This document shows positions 5,575-5,937 of a stretch of 5,937 nt of DNA, piece by piece. Under the pieces are notes generated by a model. The model made no database searches. It saw only the letters and a program-made list of their open reading frames with translations, and was not told the DNA's origin. The stretch is taken from NCBI GenBank assembly GCA_015487825.1, contig WFOZ01000709.1, forward strand, positions 1 to 5,937, given 5' to 3'. The stretch comes from Planctomycetaceae bacterium. GTDB lineage: Bacteria > Planctomycetota > Planctomycetia > Planctomycetales > Planctomycetaceae. Position 1 is the stretch's first letter; every line of letters starts with the position of its first letter. Position numbers and translations under genes: made by a program.

Positions 5575-5937
5575 ATGACAAAGAAATCGCCTCATGCAAA
5601 CGAAGACGATTTTCGCACAAGAGCTTCACTTGAAACGTTACGTCAACGGGCAAAAATCCTGACAGAAATTCGTACATTTTTCCACCAGAAAAAATACTGG
5701 GAAGTTGAGACGCCACTGCTTTCAAGCGAATCGGTTGTTGATAGATACCTGGAACCTTTCAAAGTGACGACTCCTGATTCCAATGATAATCGATATCTTC
5801 AGACATCACCTGAATTCGCCATGAAACGCCTGCTTGCCTGCGGGGCGGATCGGATTTATCAGATTTGCAAAGCATTCCGCAAACAAGAGCAGGGGATAAT
5901 TCATAATTCCGAATTCACAATGCTGGAATGGTATGCC
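5575..5937 (+). CDS. epmA: EF-P--(R)-beta-lysine ligase EpmA (GenX/PoxA type), N-terminal part, cut by window edge
   Basis: EpmA is a class II lysyl-tRNA synthetase-like enzyme without the anticodon-binding domain. It activates (R)-beta-lysine and joins it to a conserved lysine of elongation factor P, easing translation of polyproline stretches. The 121 residues seen include class II motif 1 (about 31-48, EIRTFFHQKKYWEVETPL), the diagnostic TSPEFAMKRLLACG (78-90) and motif 2 (FRKQEQGIIHNSEFTMLEWY, 101-120) with R102, E105 and E113. Full-length EpmA is about 300-350 residues, so more than half lies past the right edge. Compared with the usual HNPEF and EWYR, this protein has HNSEF and EWYA. 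ATG 5575 is chosen because the aligned region starts shortly after; the ribosome site is weak (TGAG, 9-10 nt upstream). It follows the YkgJ-type gene by 49 nt with no terminator between. A generic lysyl-tRNA synthetase is less likely because the N-terminal OB-fold domain is absent. Confidence 0.93.
   Translation, partial: MTKKSPHANEDDFRTRASLETLRQRAKILTEIRTFFHQKKYWEVETPLLSSESVVDRYLEPFKVTTPDSNDNRYLQTSPEFAMKRLLACGADRIYQICKAFRKQEQGIIHNSEFTMLEWYA

Overview
This is bacterial chromosomal DNA with moderate GC (estimated by eye in the mid to high 40s percent). No ribosomal, tRNA or other phylogenetic marker is present, so the organism cannot be fixed. A planctomycete is my best guess. It rests on a GxxExxY-family gene, the low-complexity repeat that encodes NHRDTEDTE, a two-cone class I NrdA, and EpmA in one neighbourhood, and it is inference from memory rather than proof.

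Left part (1-944, minus strand): an accessory segment downstream of nrdA. It holds the N-terminal 65 codons of a GxxExxY protein that runs off the left edge. Upstream of it is a 235-residue unrecognised protein carrying an R-N-x-x-A-H motif of the kind found in HEPN RNases. This second gene lies between two 27-bp copies of one repeat in opposite orientation (218-244 and 915-941, 24 of 27 bases identical). One copy supplies its first codons and the other its stop codon.

Centre (967-3822, minus strand): a complete nrdA, the catalytic subunit of class I ribonucleotide reductase, 951 residues, with two N-terminal ATP-cone regions and all the expected active-site and radical-transfer residues. No nrdB is visible next to it. 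The accessory segment sits where a partner gene might be expected.

Upstream of nrdA (3823-4817): almost 1 kb without a convincing gene. At 4284-4330 there is a strong sigma-70-type promoter pointing at nrdA (TTGACA, 16 bp, TATATT). Two NrdR-box-like sequences 31 bp apart centre to centre cover its -10 and -35. If this is the nrdA promoter, the mRNA has a leader of about 455-460 nt with several hairpins, one of them resembling a weak attenuator. The remaining stretch (4331-4817) has two perfect 6-bp hairpins and a short motif reminiscent of a glycine riboswitch core.

Right part (4818-5937, plus strand): a probable two-gene operon. The first gene encodes a YkgJ-type cysteine-cluster protein. 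The second is the 5' end of epmA, the LysRS-like ligase that attaches beta-lysine to elongation factor P. It runs off the right edge.

In sum, dNTP synthesis under probable NrdR control diverges from an EF-P modification gene, and a small repeat-bounded accessory module with two possible nucleic-acid-acting proteins follows nrdA.
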